Positions 4,951 through 6,397 of a DNA stretch of 6,397 nt are shown piece after piece (the stretch's first letter is position 1; the number at the start of each line of letters is the position of its first letter). The DNA is taken from assembly GCA_964468805.1 (NCBI GenBank), contig CAYXWM010000091.1, positions 1 to 6,397 on the forward strand, written 5' to 3'. Source of the stretch: CAYXWM01 sp964468805 (GTDB taxonomy: Bacteria; Bacillota; Clostridia; Lachnospirales; WRBF01). A program made the translations under genes and the position numbers. The notes beneath the pieces were generated by a model that saw only the letters and a program-made list of their open reading frames with translations, did not search any database and was not told the origin of the DNA.

Positions 4951-6273
4951 GTGCTTAATTATACAGTAGTATTTCTTATCGCTCATTTTTTGGATCTGAT
5001 GATTGCAGCTAAGATGGTGGGGGTATTCTACGAAAAAAGGAGAACCTCTTTTAGGGTAATGTTCTTGTCTATTCTACTTATTTACCTCATAAGTGGTTTT
5101 TTGCATTTTTTTATTCTTAACCATCTATCGCGACATTGGATAATACTAGAAATTTCCATGTTTTTTGTGTGGTACTTCATTATTACACTTAACTATGAAT
5201 CAACAACTGTTAAGCGTATAGTTGTGGCGGCTTCTGTCGTCATTATTACATTAGTTTCCAACATTGTGGCAGGCTCTTTTATATTTCTTATCTTTCCTAG
5301 CAGTATTGGAAGTGATCGTAGAGATTCTTTACTTATGGACAGTATGGTGTATCTTCCAATCGTGTATTTCATGGTTAAACTTCTTGGCCGTTACAAAAAC
5401 CTCAAAAATTCTGTTGTTCCCCGTATTTCGTTAGCTATCTCCAGCTTGGTCATGTTAATACTTCTGGGTTATATTTTTTTGTCTATATCTGTCAATTATT
5501 TAGGTATGAACATTGATCAACTTGCAGTAGTTCTTGTTGGCGCCCTTTTTTTAACATCTGTTTTCTTATCTTTTTATTTGCATGATACTCTTTCGGCGGC
5601 CTATGAAAACAAATTAAAATCAGCATTACACGCCCAAGAGAAAGAATACTATTTTGCCCAATGTAAGCTAATGCAAGAATCGGTAGAAAATGCTAAATCT
5701 ATCAGGCATGATATAAAAAGCCAGTTGGCAACTTTAAAAGACTATTCAACAAAAGGCAAGCCCGAAGATATCGAAAACTATTTAGATGGCTTATTAGAGG
5801 ATATAGAAAGAAACGAAATTTATAGCAACACAGGCAATATAGCCTTTGACAGCATTATTAATTACAAGCTTAGAGGCGCTAAGAAAGATAATATCAAGCT
5901 GGATTTAAGTATGTTCATTCCGCCGATAATAAATGTGGAGGTATCTGATATTGTGACGATACTCGGTAATCTATTGGATAATGCTTTAGAAGCCGTAGCA
6001 AAGGTTAATGAAAAATTAATCAAGTTGGATATTGAGTTTGGCAGAGGCGGCCTTTTTATAAAAGTTGAAAATTCCTTTAATGGCGAGATTAAATACTTGG
6101 AGGAAAGAACCGGGGAGGAAAAGCAGTTAGCTTCATTAAAGGGCGATGATGAGCATGGTTACGGTTTCAAAAATATTAGACAGTCTGCGGAAAAGTATAA
6201 TGGATATATGCAACTTACTCATGATGATTATGTTTTTTCTGCGGTTGTGTTTCTCTATGTAGGCTCTACTTAA
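4951..6273 (+). CDS. AgrC-like sensor histidine kinase (GHKL ATPase domain)
   Basis: Membrane sensor kinase of 440 residues that would phosphorylate the regulator encoded just upstream. The N-terminal half has six or seven hydrophobic segments (about 3-22, 35-58, 63-82, 89-117, 131-147, 158-182, 188-211). This is the polytopic peptide-sensor layout of AgrC-type kinases, with no large extracellular domain. A helical linker (about 215-247) leads to the phosphorylation motif SIRHDIKSQLATL with H253. The ATP-binding part has the N-box GNLLDNALEAV (N344) and the G-box HGYGFKNI (402-409). The GTG at 4951 is the only sensible start: GGAGG lies 10 nt upstream inside the previous gene, and the next ATG falls within the first helix. 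No AgrB or AgrD partner is seen, so a foreign peptide such as a bacteriocin is a possible ligand (inference). Confidence 0.92.
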   Translation: MLNYTVVFLIAHFLDLMIAAKMVGVFYEKRRTSFRVMFLSILLIYLISGFLHFFILNHLSRHWIILEISMFFVWYFIITLNYESTTVKRIVVAASVVIITLVSNIVAGSFIFLIFPSSIGSDRRDSLLMDSMVYLPIVYFMVKLLGRYKNLKNSVVPRISLAISSLVMLILLGYIFLSISVNYLGMNIDQLAVVLVGALFLTSVFLSFYLHDTLSAAYENKLKSALHAQEKEYYFAQCKLMQESVENAKSIRHDIKSQLATLKDYSTKGKPEDIENYLDGLLEDIERNEIYSNTGNIAFDSIINYKLRGAKKDNIKLDLSMFIPPIINVEVSDIVTILGNLLDNALEAVAKVNEKLIKLDIEFGRGGLFIKVENSFNGEIKYLEERTGEEKQLASLKGDDEHGYGFKNIRQSAEKYNGYMQLTHDDYVFSAVVFLYVGST

Positions 6274-6289
6274 GGCATGTGTTATATAA

Positions 6290-6303
6290 GAGCCTGTTTA
6301 AAC
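6290..6303. repeat. Possible terminal repeat of the IS5-family element
   Basis: GAGCCTGTTTAAAC overlaps the stop codon of the transposase relic (6300-6298). A terminal inverted repeat would be expected at about this place at the 3' end of an IS5-family element. The other end lies outside the window, so the pairing cannot be checked here. Confidence 0.35.
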
Positions 6304-6397
6304 TCTCCTCAATAAAATAGAACCAAAGGCTAACTTAAAGTATTCTCCAACTTTCGCTCACAGTTTTTCCATAGCCTATGGCACTTGTCAAGCCAAC
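6298..6397 (-). pseudogene. IS5-family transposase, C-terminal relic (continues beyond window)
   Basis: Read on the minus strand from 6395, the sequence gives WLDKCHRLWKNCERKLENTL. This closely matches the conserved C-terminal segment (WLDKCRRLWKNCERKL) of IS5-family DDE transposases. That frame then hits TAG. The expected ending resumes one frame over as KLAFGSILLRRV with a stop at 6300-6298. A few codons normally joining the two parts (the SLQFVH region) are missing, so a small deletion has shifted the frame. The catalytic domain would lie past the right edge. The element is probably inactive and marks the boundary of the locus, 24 nt after the kinase stop. Confidence 0.75.

Noticed and set aside
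1..6397. CRISPR array, tRNA or rRNA genes, AgrD-like or lanthipeptide precursor genes
   Set aside because: No regularly spaced repeats, no cloverleaf-like or rRNA sequence, and no small Cys-rich or AgrD-like frames with ribosome binding sites were seen.

Overview
The window is AT-rich and reads like a low-GC Gram-positive bacterium, most likely a member of the Clostridia. The basis is strong AGGAGG-type ribosome binding sites, consensus sigma-A promoter elements, GTG/TTG starts, a lipobox lipoprotein, and an AgrC/LytTR-type two-component system. This placement is inferred from style and gene families, not from a marker gene.

Left part, minus strand (1-2277): three ABC transporter genes in one direction with short gaps. 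In transcription order they are a BcrA/LanF-type ATPase (1366-2277), its six-helix ABC-2 permease (574-1341), and a second, NatA-like ATPase cut by the window edge (1-530). The first ATPase carries a glutamate where the Q-loop glutamine is normally found, a feature associated with lantibiotic/bacitracin self-protection exporters. Its leader holds a 17-bp near-perfect inverted repeat.

Middle part, minus strand (2481-3638): small genes. They are a YbjQ-family protein, a 121-residue lipoprotein 27 nt downstream of it, and, separately, a DUF4177-type protein. Intergenic stretches hold a strong stem-loop whose T-tract points away from the genes, a short unexplained open frame, an AT-rich palindrome, and ACAGTT direct repeats upstream of a TATAAT box.

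Right part, plus strand (3771-6273): a perfect TTGACA-N17-TATAAT promoter, overlapped downstream by a 7-4-7 palindrome and by a direct repeat that fits the LytTR binding-site consensus with a 12-bp spacer. A YtrA-type GntR repressor relic follows. It has no start codon in its frame and lacks its wing region. Then come an intact LytTR response regulator and an AgrC-like GHKL sensor kinase. The right edge (6298-6397, minus) is the decayed C-terminus of an IS5-family transposase.

Working model (inference): this is a cell-envelope peptide-defence locus in which an AgrC/AgrA-like pair senses an external peptide and acts on the divergent ABC transporter and the small envelope genes. The original GntR repressor of the locus has decayed while its promoter and operator-like site remain. 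No AgrD-like propeptide or AgrB-like protease was seen, so the signal would come from elsewhere.
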